From the NCBI GenBank assembly GCA_900318355.1, contig ONKE01000016.1, positions 1 through 62,193 on the forward strand: DNA of 62,193 nt. Direction: 5' to 3'. Source of the stretch: an uncultured Bacteroidales bacterium (GTDB lineage: Bacteria > Bacteroidota > Bacteroidia > Bacteroidales > UBA932). The notes beneath the pieces were generated by a model. It saw nothing but the letters and a program-made list of their open reading frames with translations, had not been told where the DNA came from and ran no database searches. A program made the position numbers and the translations under genes. This document shows positions 1-8,646 of this stretch, in pieces; position 1 is the stretch's first letter; every line of letters begins with the position of its first letter.

Positions 1-194
1 CACGATAGTTCATTTTGAGTTGTTTATATTATTCTCTGTAATATGGGACAAAGCCTACTGTTATTGCGCTCGGCATAGCCGCTTGGCTCGTCCAAGAAGG
101 TTTAATCTCGACGCAAGTCATCCTTGTTATTAGAGACCAGCGGTTCCCCGCCCCTCGCCTCCGGCTGCGCGTAATAGCCGGAAGGATATATTAT
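1..194. other. Non-coding window edge, nothing identified
   Basis: No convincing reading frame is seen. The stretch lies just past the stop codon of the GHKL/nuclease gene and holds short GC-rich inverted words around positions 65-90 that could be a repeat remnant or terminator. The window begins here, so the left border of the AT-rich island is not visible. Confidence 0.4.
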
Positions 195-2090
195 TTACCA
201 TTTAAACTTATATTGTCTGTACAGATCCATCCCATCCACATCATCATACATATTGGTGAGTTGATCTCTCAAGTTCATCATCCTCTTATCCGCTGTATCA
301 ATTAACTGAGAAAACTTCATAGGTATCACGATTCCACCGCCTGCACCTTTTACCTCTGTACTCACAACGCCATCATCAATATCATATCCTAGAATAAATG
401 ACGTCACATGGATATTACCTCCTTCCTGCTGAAGAATCATGGTCACATAACGCTGCAACTGCATAAACTCTTCAAATGTGATTTTAAAATGACCTTTCTT
501 TAACTCTACAATCAAGACGTGATCCAGATGTGTAATGCCATTCTCAAATCTATTAGTCCCCGTTACAGAATAACAACTACCGTCTTCCAATACCACCAGA
601 TCAGGCCGCTTGCTTAAATTGAAGGATGAATCATAAGCCTTATGGTGGAACAACTTCTGCGTTATCGTCCTGACCTGCTGGTTAGCGGTATACTCAGGTG
701 AATCGAATTCTGGCCCAAATACCCAGCGGCTTTCTGTAATAAGCGGATGAAGCATATGAAGTTCATCAGTATTTGGGTCTTCCGACAATTTCTTAATCAA
801 CTCTATTACCGTAAGCCTTTTATCTATCACATCGAGAACTTTCATAGCATCCTTCACATTCCAACGCGAAAGAATCTTATTCAGTTCTGCTATATCGGTT
901 GCTGTCATTGACGAAAGTTTACGCAACAACTCCTCTCCCTCGCTGGAGGACTGAAGGTTCAGGACTGCTTTTACCGCAGTTTTTATCGTATCCTTTGTCG
1001 TTGTGGGTGAATCTTTCAAAATAACTTCTATGGTTTCATCTGCCTGCATTCTAGCCAAAGGCGATGCCTCACTGTACTCTTTCTTCAGATCCTTCACGAT
1101 ATCTTGCTTGGTTTCGGTGATATTCTCCTGAGTGATTCTAGAAAAGACTTCCTCGACATACAATGAGACAGTTTTGAAGATATTATTTGTCTTATCGCCA
1201 CGAATAAAACCACTCCAGTCTGGATGAATCAGATCCGCAAAATCATTACTCTGTATAATAACATTATATCTTCTTGCTGTGACTGTTCGGCCATCTATCT
1301 CATAGACGTCACCCAGCCTCCATGAAGGAGAACCAATTAATCTGCCAGCCTGCCAAAAAGCTATTCCCTGATAACCACCTCGCTTAGCAGAGCTTTTAGT
1401 CCGTACAAGACTGGCCGTCATTTTAATCCCGTCATCACTAACTAGCGTCTGAGTATCCATTAAGCCTTCCAAATCGTCAATCTGCAAGACACAGCCATTA
1501 ACCTTGACAACAAACTGAGGGTCATAGATGAAACGCGTGGATATCACTTGGCTGATTTTATCAGAATCAGGCAGAGTATTCTCTACCACTACCGATAATT
1601 CCGTTCCTTGTCCTTCTTTCTTGCAGCTACTTTCTTGTAAAATGGCAAGAGCCTCTTTCTTTTCACGAGCGGAAACAACAAAAGTCCATTCGGTACCCTC
1701 TTTCCTTGTTTTAACTGTATATAAATCACCAAAGCACAATAGACCATGACGTCCTTCGCCATTACGTCCATAAGTCAGGCGTATCTGCTGCCCATTTGTC
1801 GGGTCCTGTATCCGACTATTCTGATGAGCAGCCCTGTTATAACTTAGTGTCATCCAACGACTAAGAAATTCCTCTCTCGTCATTCCTTCGCCGTTGTCGC
1901 TTATTATCATTAAGTTCCCTGTTGAAGAAGGTATAGTTATATCCACTTCTGTCGCTCCTGCGTCCCAGGCATTTGCAACCAATTCTGTAATAGCCGTATT
2001 CGGATTAGTTGTAATGCCGTTTTTTATGGAACGCCGCAAGAAACCATCTTCAAACAAAGACCCTTGTATATAAGACGATGATTCAGCCAT
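195..2090 (-). CDS. GHKL-type ATPase fused to a PD-(D/E)XK-like nuclease domain
   Basis: This 631-residue protein starts with a Hsp90/MutL/histidine-kinase-type ATP-binding fold. The N-box ELVANAWDAGA lies at about residues 36-46, the G1 box DNGEGM at about 65-70, and a glycine-rich RNGEGRHG segment follows. A long helical middle comes next. Near the C terminus RPDLVV is followed about 30 residues later by IVELKKG, which fits the D...ExK core of PD-(D/E)XK nucleases. Such an ATPase/nuclease layout recalls MORC-like and other prokaryotic conflict proteins. No signal peptide or membrane segment is seen, so it should be cytoplasmic. It lies 154 bp downstream of the TIR gene on the same strand and may be co-transcribed with it. 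The ATPase fold is clear; the nuclease call is motif-based and the defence role is inferred. Confidence 0.7.
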   Translation of the reverse strand: MAESSSYIQGSLFEDGFLRRSIKNGITTNPNTAITELVANAWDAGATEVDITIPSSTGNLMIISDNGEGMTREEFLSRWMTLSYNRAAHQNSRIQDPTNGQQIRLTYGRNGEGRHGLLCFGDLYTVKTRKEGTEWTFVVSAREKKEALAILQESSCKKEGQGTELSVVVENTLPDSDKISQVISTRFIYDPQFVVKVNGCVLQIDDLEGLMDTQTLVSDDGIKMTASLVRTKSSAKRGGYQGIAFWQAGRLIGSPSWRLGDVYEIDGRTVTARRYNVIIQSNDFADLIHPDWSGFIRGDKTNNIFKTVSLYVEEVFSRITQENITETKQDIVKDLKKEYSEASPLARMQADETIEVILKDSPTTTKDTIKTAVKAVLNLQSSSEGEELLRKLSSMTATDIAELNKILSRWNVKDAMKVLDVIDKRLTVIELIKKLSEDPNTDELHMLHPLITESRWVFGPEFDSPEYTANQQVRTITQKLFHHKAYDSSFNLSKRPDLVVLEDGSCYSVTGTNRFENGITHLDHVLIVELKKGHFKITFEEFMQLQRYVTMILQQEGGNIHVTSFILGYDIDDGVVSTEVKGAGGGIVIPMKFSQLIDTADKRMMNLRDQLTNMYDDVDGMDLYRQYKFKW

Positions 2091-2163
2091 ATATATGTGT
2101 TATTATACTATTCCAAATATACATCAACTTCTGTTTATTTCCCATTTAGGCTCCTCTCAGCCT

Positions 2164-2241
2164 GTTTACTGCCATACTCTTAAGTAAGCCTATAAGCAGG
2201 GTAGAAGCAGCCTAAAAGCAGGCTAATGGCTGCCAGTAAAC
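2164..2241. terminator. Inverted repeat between the TIR and GHKL genes
   Basis: The arms GTTTACTGCCA (2164-2174) and TGCCAGTAAAC (2231-2241) form an imperfect inverted repeat around a loop of about 56 bases that itself contains repeated AGCAGG and AGCCT words. It lies just after the TIR gene stop. It could attenuate transcription or be a small palindromic repeat; there is no clean uridine run, so a strong terminator is unlikely. Confidence 0.35.
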
Positions 2242-2244
2242 TGT

Positions 2245-4596
2245 CTATTCCTCATCATCCTTCTGCTCCAATTGATCGGGGTATTTTTCTCTTGCTTCTT
2301 TTAACAACTCAGGAGCGTCAATCTTTCTGGATATTTCAGAAAGGGCATTGTATGGATAATAACGTATGGCCTCGTCAGATCCCTTTATTGCTGCACTTAG
2401 CTTGCGAATGGCGGTTTGCAAGTCGTGATTGATGTAGTAATCGTATTCTGCATCCAGCGTATCATATATCACTTGGTTTCGAGCGTCCAGAATGAAAGTG
2501 TGGAACTCACCCAACAACTTTTTCAGCATGAGGACATCAGGTTTCCTTTCTCTCAACAAGCATTTATAGTAGGCCTCAACGTGATATTTATTCAACGGCT
2601 GGGTCTCGTAGTTTTCTTTTGCCGTTTCAAGCGCACCACTATAGTCTTTCAAAAGTATCTGCACCATTACCATCTCGTGCTTTGCCTTGGCCACATAATT
2701 CTTGTCGTGATTGGTAGAAGACTCTTGCAGTGCCTTGCTATAGTATTCGTATGCCTGGTTATAATTCTTCTGCCAACGGTTGTAGAAACCCAACAGAAAA
2801 TACTTTGAATAACCTTTGAAATAATTGACCTCCTTATAGAAACGCTCGTTCTTGAGACGACATAAGGCACAACACAACCAATAGCGAATGTCGCGAATGA
2901 TCTCGCCGAAATAATTTCGGCCGTCGTTCAAAAACCTGTCGCATAGAGTGACAACCTCTTTGTAGTGGCGATTACTATACTCGTCTATAACCGCCTTGAG
3001 TGTAAATGATGGTATAAGATAGCCCTGATTGACCTTCTGCGGATTTTTCTTTATGTACTGCTGGATGTTGTACAAGTAGCCGGATAAATCGTCCTTCACC
3101 TCACCTTTGTTGATATATTCCTTCAACACTTCATCGAGAGCCTCCTGATATTTGTGTTTCAACTGAATTTTGTAACGGCTGATATAATCCTTTATGATGA
3201 CATTAGCCCTGACATAGCTATTCCCTTCACCGACAATCTCATATAAAGAATAAGAATACAGCTTTTCCAGTGGGACATTAGGGTCAATGTCGGGCTGTGC
3301 TTTCCTAAGCACAGCCTCGATGATATTGAAACTGACGAAATCAAACTGAGTAATCAGTATCAACGCCTGATAACAGTCCTCGTCCTGCTTAACAGTGTTG
3401 ATGACCGACACATAGCTCCGCTCTTCTGAGACCAATAGGTCGTTTATCTCTGTCTTGATTCTGCTTAAATCGTGGTTACGCTTGATAATGTCAACGCTAC
3501 GATAGATAAATGCGGGTATCCCTGGCAAACTTTTTATGACCGGTTCGAGAATGGGGTTAATATCCACATTAATGAGATTGGCATATGCATAAGCCAGTAC
3601 TTTGGTGTTCTCTCGGTTCAACGGCTTAATATGCAGGCTCAACACAGATGAATATTGCGATTCCGTCTTTCGGTTAAGGAAAGAACGGGACGTAAGGAGA
3701 AGGCATATCTTCTTCGGCAGATTTTCGTGGGTGAGAATGTCTCGGAACCATTCAGCAAAAAAGCCATTGGACAAGATGCAAGCACCATTATCCCTGATAA
3801 CCACATACTCTTTCATTTCACTGATGTTTGTCAGGAAAGCCACTGCTGCATCAACTTTGCTCTTTTTGTCTTTCTGTGCAATGGTCAACATGTCAGAATG
3901 AGAATAGAGCAACGTGATATCATTCAGCTGGAAAAGCAAATCCTCAATACTCTGCCCATCAGAAAGCTCTATGGTTATAGGCTCATAATTTTCATTGAAG
4001 TTCTTGGCCAACTCTTTCCTGATGTATTCAGTGAGCAGTCGTTTCCTGCCAACCCCGGGAGGGAACCCAGAAATAACGATACAACGCCGTGAGTTCATCT
4101 GACCATCGTAATATAAACGATTCAGCTCACCAAGTTCTTCCTCCCGACCTTTAAAAAGTAGCTCTTTGCTACGTATATATGGGTCAAGCTTCCATGCCAG
4201 TTTCCTTAGGATTTCCTGAATATGGCGTGCTGCAATAATTTGGCTATGGTAGTATTTTATATTGTACTCACTCCGTATCCACATTTTGATACGAGGGTCG
4301 CTATGCGAGATAGTCTGGTCTATGATGATAGGCATAAATTGGATACGGCCTTCATCAATATAATCTCTCACTTTCGACAATTCTTCCTTGACCCAGGGAG
4401 AATTAAGCGACGCATCGGAAATAAAGAACACAAAGAGCGCAGAAGAATCTATTCCCTTGGCAATCTCATCCATCGTCTTCATCCCATTCTCGAACGTTGC
4501 CTCATCAAATACACAGTTGTCCTCGCCAAGAAAGTCGAACACACCTCTGACGTACTCCTTGTCGGTACTGCTATGAGATAGAAAAACCTTTATCAT
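2245..4596 (-). CDS. TIR-domain protein with NTPase-like and TPR-like regions
   Basis: A 783-residue protein. Residues 1-95 are a TIR domain: IKVFLSHSS at the first strand, and WVKEEL at 68-73, whose glutamate is the expected NAD-cleaving residue of active TIRs. An NTPase-like module follows; its P-loop (GFPPGVGRKR, 177-186) resembles STAND NTPases, but the usual GK[ST] is replaced by GRK, so nucleotide hydrolysis may be weak. The C-terminal half is helical with aromatic repeats (for example KNYNQAYEYYSKAL) typical of TPRs, the usual sensor region. TIR-STAND-repeat proteins are known in bacterial abortive defence. It is the first gene of a likely pair with the GHKL/nuclease gene. TIR is certain; the other domains are probable. 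Confidence 0.8.
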   Translation of the reverse strand: MIKVFLSHSSTDKEYVRGVFDFLGEDNCVFDEATFENGMKTMDEIAKGIDSSALFVFFISDASLNSPWVKEELSKVRDYIDEGRIQFMPIIIDQTISHSDPRIKMWIRSEYNIKYYHSQIIAARHIQEILRKLAWKLDPYIRSKELLFKGREEELGELNRLYYDGQMNSRRCIVISGFPPGVGRKRLLTEYIRKELAKNFNENYEPITIELSDGQSIEDLLFQLNDITLLYSHSDMLTIAQKDKKSKVDAAVAFLTNISEMKEYVVIRDNGACILSNGFFAEWFRDILTHENLPKKICLLLTSRSFLNRKTESQYSSVLSLHIKPLNRENTKVLAYAYANLINVDINPILEPVIKSLPGIPAFIYRSVDIIKRNHDLSRIKTEINDLLVSEERSYVSVINTVKQDEDCYQALILITQFDFVSFNIIEAVLRKAQPDIDPNVPLEKLYSYSLYEIVGEGNSYVRANVIIKDYISRYKIQLKHKYQEALDEVLKEYINKGEVKDDLSGYLYNIQQYIKKNPQKVNQGYLIPSFTLKAVIDEYSNRHYKEVVTLCDRFLNDGRNYFGEIIRDIRYWLCCALCRLKNERFYKEVNYFKGYSKYFLLGFYNRWQKNYNQAYEYYSKALQESSTNHDKNYVAKAKHEMVMVQILLKDYSGALETAKENYETQPLNKYHVEAYYKCLLRERKPDVLMLKKLLGEFHTFILDARNQVIYDTLDAEYDYYINHDLQTAIRKLSAAIKGSDEAIRYYPYNALSEISRKIDAPELLKEAREKYPDQLEQKDDEE

Positions 4597-4650
4597 AACT
4601 CTTATGCTTAAAAGATGCTTACTTACATTCGTTATACGCTAATATATATT

Positions 4651-5048
4651 CTATAATGTCTGTTCGAGGATTCCATTAAGAGGATGATATGAATTATAAT
4701 ATCTGGTCAGACGGCTTTCGCGAATCATACTTTCTTCGCTGATACCTGTCAATTATGACACGTACTCATTCAAACTCTTGGTCCCCCTGACTATTGGGAT
4801 GACCTGCAAATATTCAGGTAAAGTATTTCAAGCAACTTCCTTGAGGGTCAAACCAAACACATTTTTGTGGTTGGATATTTCACCGGTTTGATAGACCTTC
4901 AATATTTCTCCTGAGGCTACAATTCTATCCATATACAATTCTATAAACCTGATCAACTTATCAAACTTGTCCTCCGAACATCTGTTTTACCGAAACTTAT
5001 CCTATACCTCACAGTGAACAAGAAGACTTCATCCTTAAAAAGGGGCAT
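4651..5048 (-). pseudogene. Decayed gene after the DUF262 gene, with frameshift and in-frame stops
   Basis: Reading leftward from an ATG at 5048 gives MPLFKDEVFLFTVRYRISF, after which the frame must shift once. The second frame then runs from about 4984 to 4651 with protein-like sequence (FDKLIRFIELYMDRIVASG, then YQTGEISNHKNVFG), interrupted by TGA at 4828-4830 and a TAA further on, and ends LTRYYNSYHPLNGILEQTL. The roughly 130 codons keep protein-like composition across both stops, which random intergenic DNA would rarely do. It begins 33 bp after the DUF262 gene stop on the same strand, so it was probably the last gene of that operon. I do not recognise the family. A sequencing error could explain one lesion, hardly three. 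Confidence 0.6.
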
Positions 5049-5081
5049 AAAGTTTATATACTATTCTAAACCTGGAATCAC

Positions 5082-6569
5082 CTAAAACAAAGTCGGCTCC
5101 TCCTGGCTCTCAATTTCTATTCCCGCATCCTCAAGAAGATTTATTTCAAGTTTAGAAATCCTTAGATTTCTGCTACGGATGAAAATAGCTTCCTTTACAC
5201 GGCCGGTCAAAACGTATTCGGCCAGTTTTGTATCAGACAAATCGTGCTGAAGTACGCCATCTACCATAATACGAGGAATATAGCATAATGGCGAATTACC
5301 GAACGGATGCTCGTAACCGGTAAAGGACATCCGTTCAGGAGCAATTCCCTCTTTCATATATTTATGAATGACAGAAAGAGTCATAAAGCGGGCCTGTGCC
5401 GATTTGGAAGAGAAACGCCAGTCGAAGCTGGGATTATTTACCGGTTCATAATCCCAGGCATCATCCGCTTTGGCTTGAATAAATACTTCGAATTTATTGT
5501 GTATGTTACGTATATGCTGCAGAGCACCATTCATGAACATCTGCGTATAGGTTGTATAAAAGAACCAACGCCTTAATTCTGCACGGCGCAGAATTAACGG
5601 TTCATCGGCATCCTTAAAATACCAGACAAGTGCCTGTAACTGCTTGGTATATGGCAACAGACGGGATGAAAGAACACCGCAATCACTTCGCAGGAAAGAC
5701 ACGGCGCGAAGCAAGGCAGCCTCAACCTTCGGAAAAATCTCCTCCAGATTAACCTTATCCAAATCCTGTATGCGGGCATCATAATATTTCCTTTCGGTAA
5801 ACCAGAAACAGCAATTGAGAATATCTTTGGGAGATATCCCCTGGAAATCAAATGGTTCAAGGCTCTTCTGAATCTTACGAATATAGGAAGAAATCAGGTC
5901 AGAGTCATCTCCTTTATACTTAATGGCCTGAAGCATATCCAGGGACTCTATCATCGTACCCTTGGAATTAATACGCGAGAATACTACTCCAGCCTCCTCC
6001 AGGGAACAGTCACTTATGTAGATCTCACTTAATATATACTCTTGCAACAATGAATTGAGGTTCTTTGCCTTGGTCTGGTATGTCCTTGCAAGGGACGTAT
6101 CATGAACTTGCTCCTGAACCATCTGAAGCCACCCCAGAAGAGAAAAGGTGTCATATACAGTCGATACCGGCACGCATGAAACCGACTCTTTTTGAGGGAA
6201 CTCAAAAACGTCCCGGTCCAGATTGTAGCACAAATTAAAGCGGGCATCCTTCTTCTGATTCTGTGAAATACACCCGTATAGAGTAGTCAGTCTCTGCCGT
6301 CCGTCCAGAATAAAATATTGCGGTGCAGGCGCTTCGGTAATAACGTCTGTAAGGATATTCTTTGATTTGCGCAAATCATCGGCTTTCCATAATACCAGAG
6401 AACCGATGGGATAACCATGCAAGATACTGTCAAACAAGTCTATAATCTGATTTGACTTCCATACATAGTCCCTTTGGAAAACAGGGACGGCGTACTCTCC
6501 GCTTTCTATTTTCGCAAATACTTCGCGAAGGTACTCACGGTCCGCTTTTATAAGAATTCTCTCAGCCAT
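5082..6569 (-). CDS. DUF262 (GmrS-like) protein
   Basis: A 495-residue protein whose first 110 residues carry DUF262 hallmarks: VPVFQRDYVWK, then a helix ending GYPIGSLVLW, then ILDGRQRLTTL. DUF262 is ParB/sulfiredoxin-like and forms the nucleotide-sensing half of GmrSD-type modification-dependent restriction enzymes and of several other defence proteins. GmrSD fusions end in a DUF1524 HNH nuclease; I see no HNH histidines or zinc ligands in this C terminus, which ends in a short acidic tail. Its start codon shares one base with the stop of the TOPRIM gene, so the two are probably translationally coupled. Family is certain; target and partner are inferred from the operon. Confidence 0.85.
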   Translation of the reverse strand: MAERILIKADREYLREVFAKIESGEYAVPVFQRDYVWKSNQIIDLFDSILHGYPIGSLVLWKADDLRKSKNILTDVITEAPAPQYFILDGRQRLTTLYGCISQNQKKDARFNLCYNLDRDVFEFPQKESVSCVPVSTVYDTFSLLGWLQMVQEQVHDTSLARTYQTKAKNLNSLLQEYILSEIYISDCSLEEAGVVFSRINSKGTMIESLDMLQAIKYKGDDSDLISSYIRKIQKSLEPFDFQGISPKDILNCCFWFTERKYYDARIQDLDKVNLEEIFPKVEAALLRAVSFLRSDCGVLSSRLLPYTKQLQALVWYFKDADEPLILRRAELRRWFFYTTYTQMFMNGALQHIRNIHNKFEVFIQAKADDAWDYEPVNNPSFDWRFSSKSAQARFMTLSVIHKYMKEGIAPERMSFTGYEHPFGNSPLCYIPRIMVDGVLQHDLSDTKLAEYVLTGRVKEAIFIRSRNLRISKLEINLLEDAGIEIESQEEPTLF

Positions 6570-7495
6570 CAGACAATTTTCGCTATTTTCAGAAGGAATA
6601 GCTGCATTTCATTCATTTCTACTCCGTCTTCTTTAAAAACTATCAAGCCTTTCTCGAATAACTCTCTGGTCATCACTCCGGAAAGAGTCTCCAACTGGTT
6701 CTTTTTATAACTGTAATATTTTTCCGGTTTGTCGTAGGGATGGTCTGAGAACTTCTCCAACACCTTCCGCTTCTTACCCAATGCGGTAAAAGCCTCATCC
6801 GGAATGTAGTTCTCGATAGCCCTGCGATACCACATGTGCCAGCAATACTTTCCTTGCTTAAGTCGATAAATATCCTCTGAAGAAAGTGATTCCGGTCTTT
6901 TCCCGGACAATAGTTTAAGCAACTCCGGCCGATCAGTCGGATAGATCGAAGCACTGTCCGTATCCCTGTCCATGACCACCATTATTTTCTGCTCGGAAAT
7001 ACCCGCGTAGCCCAACTGCTGATACATCTTCAACATGTGCTCCATATCCCCGAAGCCCCCTGCCTGATCAGGCTTCAACCGCTTCGGATTCCGGGACGCA
7101 GCAGCAAGCAGCACAAATATATTTTTGAACCGAGAGTCGGAAAGATAGCTCGCCATCAGATTCTGATAGAACGACCACTCACGCAGGTTCTCCATCAGAA
7201 GGATTGAAGGATTGGTGGCGATGGCATCCAACTTTTCATATGTAAACCGGGCGTCACTAACCGTCGTAAGATAAGTCCGCAGTTCCACTGTCGGAGACAT
7301 TCCCCACGAAATATAAAGGTCAAAAAGATCCCGGTCCGTTGTCCCCGCGTTCTGCTCAATGGCATCCAGCAGCATCGATTCCGAAGCACCCGAAATACTA
7401 AGGTAATGCTCGCCATGCATGATGTGGCATACCAAATCAGCAAGCCGGCACGCGTCAGTTCCTCTGACGAACCCCTCTGACAGTTCAAATATCAT
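6569..7495 (-). CDS. TOPRIM / DUF4435-like protein
   Basis: A 308-residue protein not recognised as a named family over its full length. The central part shows a TOPRIM-like pattern: ILLMEN (E102) followed by FYQNL, a middle segment with GGFGDMEHM, then a hydrophobic strand ending VVMDRDTDS (acidic residues at 176-180), then RAIENYIP near 226-233. E...DxD plus IENY is the pattern seen in DUF4435 proteins such as AriB of PARIS and in OLD-family nucleases. About 100 residues of unknown function precede the core. It overlaps the upstream AAA ATPase gene by 4 bp and touches the DUF262 gene, placing it in the middle of a three-gene unit. TOPRIM assignment is by motif and needs a profile or structure check. 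Confidence 0.6.
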   Translation of the reverse strand: MIFELSEGFVRGTDACRLADLVCHIMHGEHYLSISGASESMLLDAIEQNAGTTDRDLFDLYISWGMSPTVELRTYLTTVSDARFTYEKLDAIATNPSILLMENLREWSFYQNLMASYLSDSRFKNIFVLLAAASRNPKRLKPDQAGGFGDMEHMLKMYQQLGYAGISEQKIMVVMDRDTDSASIYPTDRPELLKLLSGKRPESLSSEDIYRLKQGKYCWHMWYRRAIENYIPDEAFTALGKKRKVLEKFSDHPYDKPEKYYSYKKNQLETLSGVMTRELFEKGLIVFKEDGVEMNEMQLFLLKIAKIV

Positions 7496-8622
7496 CTTCG
7501 ATTGCGAATAATGTCTTTCATCAGATCGAAGCCTTCGCTAAAGACGCCTGTCGGCCATGACGTCAGATCGCCATTATCAAGGATTTCTATCTTGTCCAGA
7601 CGCGCGTTCTGGGACTCCTTATCCACGAAATAAATGACAACATCCCGACTCCGCAGCTGACTGGACGGATCGCTGACAGCGCGCCGAAGGGCCAGCAGTA
7701 TATTCTCCGAATGAGATTCGATTATGTAACGGTTGCCGGCCTGCGTTACAGACTCAACCAATCGTTCCGCCACACATGCATGCGCCGCCGGATGAAGATG
7801 CAAAGCCGGCTGTTCAACGATATGGATGTCTGCAGGATGAGTAAGATAAGACTGGACAATCACGGGAAGTACCTGGGAAAACCCTTCTCCAACTTCTTCT
7901 ATCGGGACGGAGAGGCCACTGGGATTACTGGCCGTCTGGAACCAATAATACTCATCCATAACAGGCAGATGTATGATATCCACATGCTGCCCATCCAAAT
8001 GGCTGCCCATCCAGGACGACACGTTGTCAAACAGGACACGGTCATCCTTCCAGGAATCTACCAGCAATTCGAAAGCGTTTTCGCCGTATCGTCCCATCTG
8101 GACAGGATGATTGTTTTTCACCCGATAAAGCGACTCTGGAAGTCGACGGACGGGCCCCAAGTAATCAGTAGAGAAGGCCCAGTCCTTCATACTGTAGTTC
8201 CACTGCTGAAGGACCGGTTCCACCTGATCGAAGATATTGGTATTTGCCTGAACCTCGTCCTTTGAAAAAATCTTTTCATAGGACTCCTCCTTTTCCTTAA
8301 CGCAAAGCCTGTAAAGATAAATCTTCCCCTCATTCCGGACAAAGGAGAATGACAGGCGACAGCCCCTTTCGTTCTCGATTCCCAATGTCAAGCCTGTCGT
8401 CAACATGTTATGGAATGTGTACATGTTGACGATATCGTCGAGAAAATGCTTATAGTATATATCTTTCTTCAGACCAAGCAACCGTTCGAGAAGGCAAATC
8501 AAATGGGTCAGGGAACTCTTGCCACTGTTATTTTTACCAACCAGCAGAGTTATAGGACGAATTTCTATCTCGTGACTCCCCTCAAAAGGTTTATAGTTCT
8601 CAAAGATAACCTTATTGACCAT
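7492..8622 (-). CDS. OLD/ABC-type AAA ATPase with DUF3696-like C terminus
   Basis: A 376-residue ATPase. Walker A is GKNNSGKSS (29-37). The signature-like segment EVGEGFSQVLP is followed by Walker B HIVEQPALHLHP, where glutamine stands at the usual catalytic glutamate position, and by the switch histidine in IIESHSE. The tail (GDLTSWPTGVFSEGFD) matches the DUF3696 ending seen in many ATPases encoded beside effector nucleases. No TOPRIM is fused; it is supplied by the next gene, as in PARIS and other OLD-like pairs. The ATG lies 24 bp after the capD-family stop, at the step from GC-rich to AT-rich sequence, so this gene may be read from the polysaccharide operon promoter. Likely the sensor/motor of a defence module (inference). 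Confidence 0.8.
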   Translation of the reverse strand: MVNKVIFENYKPFEGSHEIEIRPITLLVGKNNSGKSSLTHLICLLERLLGLKKDIYYKHFLDDIVNMYTFHNMLTTGLTLGIENERGCRLSFSFVRNEGKIYLYRLCVKEKEESYEKIFSKDEVQANTNIFDQVEPVLQQWNYSMKDWAFSTDYLGPVRRLPESLYRVKNNHPVQMGRYGENAFELLVDSWKDDRVLFDNVSSWMGSHLDGQHVDIIHLPVMDEYYWFQTASNPSGLSVPIEEVGEGFSQVLPVIVQSYLTHPADIHIVEQPALHLHPAAHACVAERLVESVTQAGNRYIIESHSENILLALRRAVSDPSSQLRSRDVVIYFVDKESQNARLDKIEILDNGDLTSWPTGVFSEGFDLMKDIIRNRR

Positions 8623-8646
8623 ATTATTATAATTATTTTTCCCCCC

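Noticed and set aside
5082-6569. Complete GmrSD-type restriction enzyme
   Set aside because: DUF262 is clear, but no DUF1524 HNH nuclease region is seen at the C terminus.
7492-8622. A full OLD-family nuclease
   Set aside because: The ATPase ends with a DUF3696-like tail; no TOPRIM is fused, and the TOPRIM-like motifs lie in the next gene.
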